Below the pieces are notes generated by a model. That model was not told the DNA's origin. It saw only the letters and a list, made by a program, of their open reading frames with translations, and did not search any database. Shown here piece after piece: positions 1-7,692 of a stretch of 64,000 bases of DNA (positions are counted from its first letter, which is position 1; every line of letters begins with the position of its first letter). A program made the translations under genes and the position numbers. The stretch comes from Chryseobacterium flavum (GTDB taxonomy: Bacteria; Bacteroidota; Bacteroidia; Flavobacteriales; Weeksellaceae), in assembly GCF_003385595.1 (NCBI RefSeq), contig NZ_QNUE01000010.1, positions 86,228 through 150,227 of the forward strand, given 5' to 3'.

Positions 1-2
1 TG

Positions 3-1526
3 CTGAAATTTTCTCTGCATGTTTTAATGACAGGTTCTGTAAGGACAAACAGTTTAAAAGATCTCAACAGAGGATATGCTTCCGCTATCTGGTGGCAGCA
101 GGAAAAAACCTCATTTGAAAATGACTTTCCGAATTTTAAATTATTGCTGGAGCCTTCCACATTAAGCGTTCATTATGAAGGGAAGAATATGGACAGTCTG
201 AATATACTGCTCCGTGAAAACCCCTTCTCAGCTGAAGATAAAGTTATTTTATTAGCAAGACTTTGTCAGGATGAATCTACAGACGGATTCAATTTTACGG
301 CACATTTCTTTAAAAATGTTGCGAATCAACTGGGACTTGATGCAGAAAAAGCAGCTATTATCTGGTTTGAAAAATATATAAATCTCCTGCTTTCGCCTAT
401 AAACAGATTGTATAATCAATTGGGAATGGCTCCGGAAGCTCATCAGCAGAATCTGCTTGTACAATTGGATAATCAATTGCTTCCTCAATCTATTTATGTG
501 AGAGACGGACAAGGCTATTTAATCAAAGAAAGCTTCAAAGGACAATATGAATCTCTGATCAAAGATTATCCTGAAGTGGAAGATCTTTTTATCAGAGATG
601 AACGTCTTCTGGATATTGTTTCTCACCATCTTTTGGTAAGCAATCTAAGTGCCCTGATCGCTTCTATTGGTAAAACAGGATTGGTTAAAGAACGAAAACT
701 GATTCATATTCTGTACAGAGAATTTGAAAACCTTCATAAATCTGAACCATCATTTTTAACAGATTATGCGTTGAATCGAAGATATTGGGCAGTAAAATCA
801 AATCTTCAGTCAGCGGTTTCAGATGTGGACGGAGGAGTGAATGCTTCAGCTGTTTCTTATGCTAAAGTTCCGAACCTTCTTCACAAACATTTCTTCTCAG
901 ATCAGCTGATCCATCCTCAAGGGAAAGAAGTTTTCTTTAAACGGTATTTCCAGAAAGAGGATGTAACCATGAGTATGCGTCCTATTGATCTTGAAAATGA
1001 CCTTGAAATGCTTCATGAATGGTTCAACCGTGAACATGCCGTGAAAATCTGGCAGATGAACTGGCCTATTGATGAACTGGAAACGTACTACAGACTGATG
1101 CTTCCAGGCGATGAAGCGCACAGCTACATTATCGCAGGGAATAACGAACCTTCATGCAATATCGAAGTGTATTGGGCCTGCAGAGATATTGTAGGCGATT
1201 ATTATGAAGTATTGCCGACAGATTATGGAACGCATCAGTTTATTGCACCTACCGATCCAAAGAAAAAATTCGTTTCTCCATCCACACAGTCTATGGTTGA
1301 TTATGTTTTTGCGCAGCCACAGGTAGGAAAAATGGTAGGAGAAGGATCTGTAGACTCGCTTGCTTCTATGATGAACAAAGCCCATGTAGGCTTCAAAGTA
1401 GAAAAAGTAATTGAAATGCCTCATAAAAAAGCCAACCTGAACTTCTGTTACAGAGAATGGTACTGGGAAAAATTCCCACAGAATAAAGAGGTACAAATCA
1501 CCACAAACATCACAAAAAATGACTAA
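3..1526 (+). CDS. NIS siderophore synthetase (IucA/IucC) fused to GNAT acyltransferase, 5'-truncated by window edge
   Basis: The reading frame is open from base 3 with no start codon upstream, so this is the C-terminal 507 residues of a longer protein. The first residues (KFSLHVLMTGSVRTNS) match the IucA/IucC motif K-x-S-L-x(4)-TS-x-x-R, and the middle matches the FhuF-like C-terminal half of NIS synthetases. From about visible residue 323 (MSMRPIDLENDLEMLHEW) the protein becomes a siderophore N-acyltransferase of the IucB/AlcB/RhbD type. Family knowledge: NIS synthetases adenylate citrate or another carboxylate and condense it with amines, and the GNAT domain acylates an N-hydroxy-diamine. 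The stop overlaps the next gene by 8 bp. The fusion is clear. The carboxylate and acyl substrates cannot be read from sequence. Confidence 0.88.
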   Translation: MKFSLHVLMTGSVRTNSLKDLNRGYASAIWWQQEKTSFENDFPNFKLLLEPSTLSVHYEGKNMDSLNILLRENPFSAEDKVILLARLCQDESTDGFNFTAHFFKNVANQLGLDAEKAAIIWFEKYINLLLSPINRLYNQLGMAPEAHQQNLLVQLDNQLLPQSIYVRDGQGYLIKESFKGQYESLIKDYPEVEDLFIRDERLLDIVSHHLLVSNLSALIASIGKTGLVKERKLIHILYREFENLHKSEPSFLTDYALNRRYWAVKSNLQSAVSDVDGGVNASAVSYAKVPNLLHKHFFSDQLIHPQGKEVFFKRYFQKEDVTMSMRPIDLENDLEMLHEWFNREHAVKIWQMNWPIDELETYYRLMLPGDEAHSYIIAGNNEPSCNIEVYWACRDIVGDYYEVLPTDYGTHQFIAPTDPKKKFVSPSTQSMVDYVFAQPQVGKMVGEGSVDSLASMMNKAHVGFKVEKVIEMPHKKANLNFCYREWYWEKFPQNKEVQITTNITKND

Positions 1527-2835
1527 CGAAGCCGTATACAATGTAATAGGCATAGGAATTGGCCCTTTTAATCTGGGACTTGCCGCATTATCCAATCCGA
1601 TTCCGGAACTGAAAACTCTTTTCCTGGACCAGCGAGATGGTTTCGACTGGCATCCGGGACTGATGATCGACCATGTAACCCTGCAGACTCCATTTTTATG
1701 CGACTGCGTATCCATGGCTGATCCTACGAATCCTTTGAGCCTTTTGAATTATCTGAAAGAAACCGGAAGACTGTATAAATTTTTTATCAGAGAAAACTTC
1801 TTCATTCCGAGAAAAGAGTACAACCATTACTGCCAATGGGTGATTGAACAGCTTCCGCAATGCCGTTTTTCTACTCAGGTAGTAGATATTACTTATGAAG
1901 AAGGATTATATCATGTAACCACCATTCACACAAAAACCAAAGAAACAACTGTTTTTAAAACGGAAAGATTGATTTTAGGTACCGGAACCCAACCCCATAT
2001 TCCTTCTTTTATTCCAAAAGATGATTCCAGAATTATTCATACGAGCTCTTATCTGTACAGAAAAGAGGAATTATTATCTCAGGGAAAAAAAATTGCGATT
2101 ATTGGTTCAGGGCAGAGTGCTGCAGAAGTATTTTATGATCTTCTTCAGAACAGAAATAAAGAAATGCATCTTGGCTGGTATTCCCGTCCCGATAGATTTT
2201 TCCCTATGGAATATTCTAAACTGACACTGGAGCTTACTTCTCCGGATTACGTTGATTATTTCTACAACAGAAGCGAATCTGTAAGAAAAACAATTTTAAG
2301 CAAGCAGCAAGCTCAGTTTAAAGGAATCAATTACGATCTGATCAATGATATCTACGATTTTATTTATGATCTGAATATCGATAATGCGGATCCTAATCTT
2401 AAAATTATTCCTAACAGCCAACTGAATAGAGTAGACAACAGCAATCCGGATTTCATCAATCTTGAGTTTACCCAACTGGAACAGGAAGTTCCTTATGACC
2501 AGGAAGCCGATTATCTGATTCTGGGAACAGGATACCGTTATCACGAACCTGGGTTCCTGAAGAATATTCAGTCCAGAATCAAAAGAGATTCCAGCGGATT
2601 GTTTGATGTCAACAGAAATTATTCAATAGATCACAACGGAGGCGAAATCTATGTTCTCCATGCTGAAGTTCATACCCACAGCTATATTTCTACAGATCTG
2701 GGAATGGCTGCGTACCGTAATTCCTACATCATCAATGATATTCTGGGAAGAGAGCATTATAAAATTGAAAAGAAAATTGCTTTCCAGGACTTTGATGTCG
2801 AAAAATATGCTGACTTACCAACTGCCAAAATTTAA
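1519..2835 (+). CDS. Lysine/ornithine/diamine N-monooxygenase (IucD/AlcA/RhbE type)
   Basis: This is a 438-residue FAD- and NADPH-dependent N-hydroxylating monooxygenase, the usual length for the family. The FAD motif G-x-G-x-G-P-x-N lies at residues 11-18, the NADPH motif GSGQSAAEV begins near residue 196, and the family C-terminal LILGTGYRYH block (usually LATGY) is near residue 333. It makes the N-hydroxy amine that becomes the iron-binding hydroxamate after acylation by the upstream GNAT domain. The ATG lies inside the last codons of the upstream gene, so the two are probably translationally coupled. The substrate may be lysine, ornithine or cadaverine. The siderophore-type neighbours favour a diamine or lysine, but this is inference. 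Confidence 0.9.
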   Translation: MTNEAVYNVIGIGIGPFNLGLAALSNPIPELKTLFLDQRDGFDWHPGLMIDHVTLQTPFLCDCVSMADPTNPLSLLNYLKETGRLYKFFIRENFFIPRKEYNHYCQWVIEQLPQCRFSTQVVDITYEEGLYHVTTIHTKTKETTVFKTERLILGTGTQPHIPSFIPKDDSRIIHTSSYLYRKEELLSQGKKIAIIGSGQSAAEVFYDLLQNRNKEMHLGWYSRPDRFFPMEYSKLTLELTSPDYVDYFYNRSESVRKTILSKQQAQFKGINYDLINDIYDFIYDLNIDNADPNLKIIPNSQLNRVDNSNPDFINLEFTQLEQEVPYDQEADYLILGTGYRYHEPGFLKNIQSRIKRDSSGLFDVNRNYSIDHNGGEIYVLHAEVHTHSYISTDLGMAAYRNSYIINDILGREHYKIEKKIAFQDFDVEKYADLPTAKI

Positions 2836-2840
2836 TCAAA

Positions 2841-4652
2841 ATGAACACCAACTTAAAAAATACAGTAAGCCAGGAAAACTGGAATCAGGCCAACAGAAAC
2901 CTAATGGCCAAAACCATCGCAGAATTAATGCATGAAGAGCTTCTAAAACCTGCGGCAACTTTTGAAGATAAGGAAGGATATACAGTTTTCAAACTTGAAA
3001 CAGGCTTTGAAAATATTTCATACAGCTTCCGCGGACAGGAAAGAATGATGGATTACTGGCATATTGATAAAGACAGCATTACGAAAACCGAAAACGGAGA
3101 AGACCTGTCTTCGGTAGATGTAGCGGCTTTTTTCCTGGAGATGCAGTCTGTTTTTGACTTAGACCCTTATACCATTGCAAGATATACTGAAGAATTACTG
3201 CATACACTGTATTGTGATGCTTTAATCCTATCCAAAGGTGTAATGTCTTCAAAAGAACTTGCTGATGCAGATTATCAGACTGTAGAACACAATATGACAG
3301 GACATCCGTGGGTAATTGTAAACAAAAGCCGGTTAGGCTTTTCTCCAAGAGATCTTAAGACATACGCTCCTGAAGCCGCTGAAAATTTAAAAGTCATCTG
3401 GCTGGCTTCCCATAAAAGCAGGTCATCATTTCAGGCTTTGGAACATATTAACAGAGATGAGTTCTATCGTTCTGAAATAGGAGATTTATTGTATAATGAT
3501 TTTCAGCAGCAGCTATTGAGCAAAGGAAAAATTGTTGAAGATTATCATTTCATTCCTGTACATCCATGGCAGTGGGAGCATAAGCTTCAGATTCATTTTG
3601 CCGGGGATATTGCTTCCGGACTCTTAATCCAATTAGGAGAGGGTAGTGATACCTACAGTCCGCAGCAGAGTATCCGTACTTTATTTAATGTAGATCATCC
3701 ACAGAAAAGATATCTGAAAACAGCTGTTTCCATTCTGAGTACAGGGAATATCAGAGGATTATCGCCTAAACAGATGAAAATTGCTCCTGCCATTACAGAT
3801 TGGGTAAAAGGATTGATAAAAGATGACGCATATCTGGAAAATAAAGAAACGATTTTCCTGGGAGAAGAAGCCGCCATCACTTATCTGCATCCACAGTATG
3901 GAGCTATTGCAAGCGTTCCTTATCAATATAATGAATTCCTCGGAGCATTATGGAGAGAAAGTGCTGAAAATTATCTGAAAGAAGATGAGCAAATGGTAAC
4001 CATGGCTTCTTTACTGTATGTAGATGAAAGCGGAGTTCCGCTGGTTCAGGCATTTGCAGAAAAAGCAGGTCTGAGCATTGAAAAATGGATTGAAAGCTAT
4101 CTTGAAGCTTATCTTACCCCATTATTACACATCTATTATACACATTCACTATGTGTAACTCCACACGGGGAAAATATTATGGTGGTTCTGAAAAATGGAG
4201 TTCCAAAAAGAATCGTCATCAAAGACTTTGTGGATGATATTGTACTTACCACTGAAGCAAGAGAAAAGCTTCCTGCACACCTTGCAGATGGTTTGATTCA
4301 GTCTTCCAATAAAGAAAATATCCCATTATTTATTTTACTTGGAGTGTTTGATGCCTTCTTCAGATATCTGTCGAATGCTTTGCATACGTATTCCGGTTTT
4401 AAAGAAGAGAAATTCTGGGAATTGGTTCACAACTGTGTAGAAAATTATAAAGCTGAGAATACCCACCTTCAGGAAAGATACGAAAAGTATGATCTGTACG
4501 TGCCTGCATTCAAAAGATTCTATATTAACAGTCTGCGTCTGAAAAATAACGGTTACAGTGAAAACAAGGCATTTGCTATTCCGAGAAAAGACGGAGCACT
4601 GCCTAATCCGCTGTACCAGATTGCCAATAAAAATTCAGTAGCAGCAGTATGA
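2841..4652 (+). CDS. NIS siderophore synthetase, IucC/AlcC/DesD type
   Basis: This is a full-length 603-residue IucA/IucC-family synthetase. Recognisable blocks are GHPWVIVNKSRLGFSPRD near residue 153 (phosphate/carboxylate-binding region), HPWQWEH near residue 240 and the HGENIMVVLKNG active-site segment near residue 440. Such enzymes use ATP to join a carboxylate (citrate arm, succinyl or similar) to an N-acyl-N-hydroxy diamine, releasing AMP. It is the second NIS synthetase of the operon, so the product probably needs two condensations, as in aerobactin or rhizobactin 1021. It begins 5 bp after the monooxygenase stop and overlaps the MATE gene by 4 bp (ATGA). Confidence 0.92.
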   Translation: MNTNLKNTVSQENWNQANRNLMAKTIAELMHEELLKPAATFEDKEGYTVFKLETGFENISYSFRGQERMMDYWHIDKDSITKTENGEDLSSVDVAAFFLEMQSVFDLDPYTIARYTEELLHTLYCDALILSKGVMSSKELADADYQTVEHNMTGHPWVIVNKSRLGFSPRDLKTYAPEAAENLKVIWLASHKSRSSFQALEHINRDEFYRSEIGDLLYNDFQQQLLSKGKIVEDYHFIPVHPWQWEHKLQIHFAGDIASGLLIQLGEGSDTYSPQQSIRTLFNVDHPQKRYLKTAVSILSTGNIRGLSPKQMKIAPAITDWVKGLIKDDAYLENKETIFLGEEAAITYLHPQYGAIASVPYQYNEFLGALWRESAENYLKEDEQMVTMASLLYVDESGVPLVQAFAEKAGLSIEKWIESYLEAYLTPLLHIYYTHSLCVTPHGENIMVVLKNGVPKRIVIKDFVDDIVLTTEAREKLPAHLADGLIQSSNKENIPLFILLGVFDAFFRYLSNALHTYSGFKEEKFWELVHNCVENYKAENTHLQERYEKYDLYVPAFKRFYINSLRLKNNGYSENKAFAIPRKDGALPNPLYQIANKNSVAAV

Positions 4653-6052
4653 GGAAATTCCTGCATTTACTAAAAGAGGGAGCGGTTTTTACGTATGGAG
4701 CCATAGCAGGAAAAAAGGTTGAACTGACTTCCGGAAGTATCAACCGTTCCATCTTTAGTCTTGCCATTCCCATGGTGATGGAGCTTGTCATGGAATCTGT
4801 TTTTGTGAGTGTCAATCTATTGATTATCGCAAAATTAGGCGACAAGGTTCTTGGTCTTGTGGGAATTACAGATAACTACATCAATTTCGCTTATGCCATT
4901 GCCGTAGGACTTGGCATCGCAGCAGCAACCCTTATTGCAAGAAGAGCCGGAGAAAAAGATCAGGAAGGAATGGGCAGAACGGCTCAGTACATTATCCTGC
5001 TTGCCCTGTTTTTTGCCCTGCTTATTGGTGGTATTTCCTGTTATTTTTCCCCTGAAATTGTTGATTTTCTGGGTGTCAATGTCAATACGGTAACAGATGG
5101 AGTCTCTTTTTCAAGACTGGTGTTTTTGAGTATCGGACTTGTGATTCTCCGTCTTTCGGTGAATGGACTTTTCAGAGGTGCCGGTGATGCAGATATTGCC
5201 ATGAAATCACTTTGGATCTGCCATATTTCGAATATCATTTTTGCAGTGGTCCTTGTTTTCGGATTAGGATTTATTCCTGCTTTCGGATTGATGGGATTGG
5301 CGTATGCTACGGTTTTATCAAGGCTTTTAGGAGTTTTGTATCAGGCTTTTATATTTCTGTCCGGAAAAACCAGCATCAGCATCGGAGTTCCTTTTCAGCT
5401 TGATATTCCATTGTTACAGAAGATTCTGAAACTCGCCTTTGGAGGATTGGTTCAGTATATCATTCCCACGTCCAGCTGGCTTATTATGGTGAAGATCATT
5501 TCTACTTTCGGAACAACCGCTCTTGCAGGATACATTATTGCCCAGCGTATTGCTTCAGTGGCTACAATGCCTGCCTGGGGAATAGGAAATGCGGCCGGAG
5601 TTCTTACAGGTCAGAATCTGGGTGCCGGAGAACCGGAACGTGCAGAAAAAACAGTCTGGAGGGCCGGAACGATCAATATGACTTATCTGGTCATTGTAGC
5701 CTTATTCTGGCAGATAACAGCGGAGTATGTGGTGAAATTTTTCACTACTGAACCTGAAGTTGCAGCATATGCAGTGCAGTACATCCATGTGGTCTCGATG
5801 GCTTACCTGCTGTTGGGATTCACAATGGTCATCAGCCGTGCATTGAATGCTGCCGGAAATATTATGCAGGTTACCCTGTTGTATCTTGTCATGTTTTATG
5901 TGATTCAGCTTCCTATGGCTTATCTCTTGGGGGTAAAGCTTCATTGGGAACTGACAGGAATATTTACCGCTATCGTTTCTTCGGAAATTGTCCTAGCAGT
6001 GTTATTCCTGATGATTTTTAGAAATGGAAAATGGAAAACTATAAAAATTTAA
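4649..6052 (+). CDS. MATE-family efflux transporter, probable siderophore exporter
   Basis: This 467-residue polytopic membrane protein has about twelve hydrophobic segments and a MatE-like N-terminus (SIFSLAIPMVMELVMESVF), followed by the second half-repeat from about residue 240. MATE carriers export small molecules using Na+ or H+ gradients. The ATGA overlap with the NIS synthetase and the 1-bp gap to the ACP gene place it firmly inside the siderophore operon, so export of the finished siderophore across the inner membrane is the likely role. That role is inferred from position; the family alone does not give the substrate. Confidence 0.88.
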   Translation: MRKFLHLLKEGAVFTYGAIAGKKVELTSGSINRSIFSLAIPMVMELVMESVFVSVNLLIIAKLGDKVLGLVGITDNYINFAYAIAVGLGIAAATLIARRAGEKDQEGMGRTAQYIILLALFFALLIGGISCYFSPEIVDFLGVNVNTVTDGVSFSRLVFLSIGLVILRLSVNGLFRGAGDADIAMKSLWICHISNIIFAVVLVFGLGFIPAFGLMGLAYATVLSRLLGVLYQAFIFLSGKTSISIGVPFQLDIPLLQKILKLAFGGLVQYIIPTSSWLIMVKIISTFGTTALAGYIIAQRIASVATMPAWGIGNAAGVLTGQNLGAGEPERAEKTVWRAGTINMTYLVIVALFWQITAEYVVKFFTTEPEVAAYAVQYIHVVSMAYLLLGFTMVISRALNAAGNIMQVTLLYLVMFYVIQLPMAYLLGVKLHWELTGIFTAIVSSEIVLAVLFLMIFRNGKWKTIKI

Positions 6053-6053
6053 A

Positions 6054-6299
6054 ATGAACACTACAGAAGAATTTTATGAAATTATCGCCTCTGCCATCGC
6101 TATAAAAAAAGAATTGGTAGATGAAAAGCTTACGTATCAGGAAATCCCGGAATGGGATTCTATGTCTCATCTTCTGATCGTAGAAGCGCTTGAACAGTTT
6201 TATCAGATCAAATTTGATTTTAATGATATTCTTGAGATGGGAACCGTCGGAAAGATTCGTGAAAAAATGAAAAAATATGATGTATTCGTAGAAAACTAA
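6054..6299 (+). CDS. Acyl carrier protein in siderophore operon
   Basis: This 81-residue protein has the carrier-protein signature around residues 33-48 (EWDSMSHLLIVEALE). Ser36 in the DSM motif is the expected 4'-phosphopantetheine attachment site, and the flanking helices and length are those of a stand-alone ACP. It starts 1 bp after the MATE gene and is followed 4 bp later by an AMP-forming ligase, so ligase and ACP are presumably partners that load a carboxylic acid as a thioester. Carrier proteins are not needed by canonical NRPS-independent siderophore pathways, which makes its place here unusual. The identity of the loaded acyl group is not visible. Confidence 0.88.
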   Translation: MNTTEEFYEIIASAIAIKKELVDEKLTYQEIPEWDSMSHLLIVEALEQFYQIKFDFNDILEMGTVGKIREKMKKYDVFVEN

Positions 6300-6303
6300 G
6301 CCT

Positions 6304-7692
6304 ATGAAAATTTTAGAAAATGTAATTGCCAATAAGAACCTGGCGTTTACAGATGCTTCCACCGGTACAACAATACCGGTGGGAACACTGTATCGGTCTT
6401 TAGGCTTAAACCCCGTAGAAAAAGGCCTGCTTTTTTTGTACAATGATAATCAGCTTCCAAGCATTGAAGTGCTCCTCAATTTTTATGGAACAGCACATAC
6501 CATTGCGTTACTGGGACAGAAACTTCATGAGGAATTTAAAGAACGTATTGAGGCAGAATACCGTCCGAAATACATCTTTGATCCACAGAGAGAAGCCATT
6601 GAAGGATATACTCTGAAAGCATTCTCAGACAACACCAGAATCTTTGCAAAGGATGATTATAAAGCTGAGATTATCATTCATCCGGACATTAAAATACTTC
6701 TGAGTACTTCAGGGACAACAGGTGTTCCGAAACTGGTTAAGTTATCTGATGAAAGTCTTTATCAAAATGCTCTGAGCATCCTTCAGTACATGCCGATTCA
6801 GGAAACGGATGTGGTTCCCTTAAACGTTCCGGTCAATTTTGTATACGGGTTCTCTATTTTCACCACCAACTGCATGCGCGCCGGAAGAATTGTGTGTACA
6901 GATAAAGACATCATGCAGAAAGCATTTTGGGATGAAATGGAAGAGTACGGCTACAGCACTTTGGGCGGGGTTCCCTTTCTTTATGAAAACCTGAACAGAA
7001 TAGGATTTTTCAGAAAAGATTCTCCAAGCCTTAGATATTTTACTCATACCGGAGGTGTGATTAATGCGGAATTGAGAAAAACTATTTTCTCTTATTGTCA
7101 TGAATTTAAAAAGGAATTCTTTGCACAATACGGTCAGACCGAAGCGGGGGGAAGAATGGCTTATCTTACAACAGAAGGTTTATTAGAAGGAGAAACATCC
7201 ATCGGAACTCCTGTGCATAACGGAGATTTCAGAATTGATCCTGAAACGGATGAACTTCTCTTTTCTCATGTCAGTATTTTTGGAGGATATGCCAATACAC
7301 TGGAGGATCTTGCTACGTACGAGCAGCCTTCCGTACTGCATACCGGAGATACTGCCAGAAAAGGTGAAAACGGAATTTATTATATCACAGGAAGAATAAA
7401 ACGTATCATGAAGCTTTTCGGAATACGCCTTAATCTCGATGAGGTAGAATTCATTCTTAAAAATGAAATGCAGGGCAATACCTTCGTATGTCTGAATGCC
7501 AATGATAAAAAAATCGTTGTGCTGTATGACAATCCGGAAATAGATCCTCAGATCATCACCGAAACCATTAAAAATAAACTACGTATCAATCCACAATATG
7601 TACGCGTAGAACTTATAGAAACATTTCCTTTATCACAAAACGGTAAAATAAACTATCCCCTGTTACAAAAATTACAGCATGAAAACATCTAA
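6304..7692 (+). CDS. AMP-forming acyl ligase (ANL superfamily)
   Basis: This is a 462-residue adenylate-forming enzyme. Visible ANL motifs in order are the phosphate-binding loop STSGTTGVPK near residue 134, the YGQTEAGGRM adenine-binding block, HTGDTA with the aspartate that contacts ribose, GRIKRIMKLFG at the hinge, and a C-terminal catalytic lysine in NGKINY near residue 448. It should activate a carboxylic acid as acyl-AMP and, given the adjoining ACP gene, transfer it to the carrier. It is shorter than typical fatty acyl-CoA ligases and closer in length to small-acid or carrier-loading enzymes. Its 3' end overlaps the receptor gene by 14 bp. The substrate is unknown. Confidence 0.88.
   Translation: MKILENVIANKNLAFTDASTGTTIPVGTLYRSLGLNPVEKGLLFLYNDNQLPSIEVLLNFYGTAHTIALLGQKLHEEFKERIEAEYRPKYIFDPQREAIEGYTLKAFSDNTRIFAKDDYKAEIIIHPDIKILLSTSGTTGVPKLVKLSDESLYQNALSILQYMPIQETDVVPLNVPVNFVYGFSIFTTNCMRAGRIVCTDKDIMQKAFWDEMEEYGYSTLGGVPFLYENLNRIGFFRKDSPSLRYFTHTGGVINAELRKTIFSYCHEFKKEFFAQYGQTEAGGRMAYLTTEGLLEGETSIGTPVHNGDFRIDPETDELLFSHVSIFGGYANTLEDLATYEQPSVLHTGDTARKGENGIYYITGRIKRIMKLFGIRLNLDEVEFILKNEMQGNTFVCLNANDKKIVVLYDNPEIDPQIITETIKNKLRINPQYVRVELIETFPLSQNGKINYPLLQKLQHENI

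Noticed and set aside
1152..1715. Open - strand frame of 187 codons
   Set aside because: It lies antisense across the join of the NIS/GNAT and monooxygenase genes, which have strong family motifs; its translation is Cys/Phe-rich and has no domain pattern.
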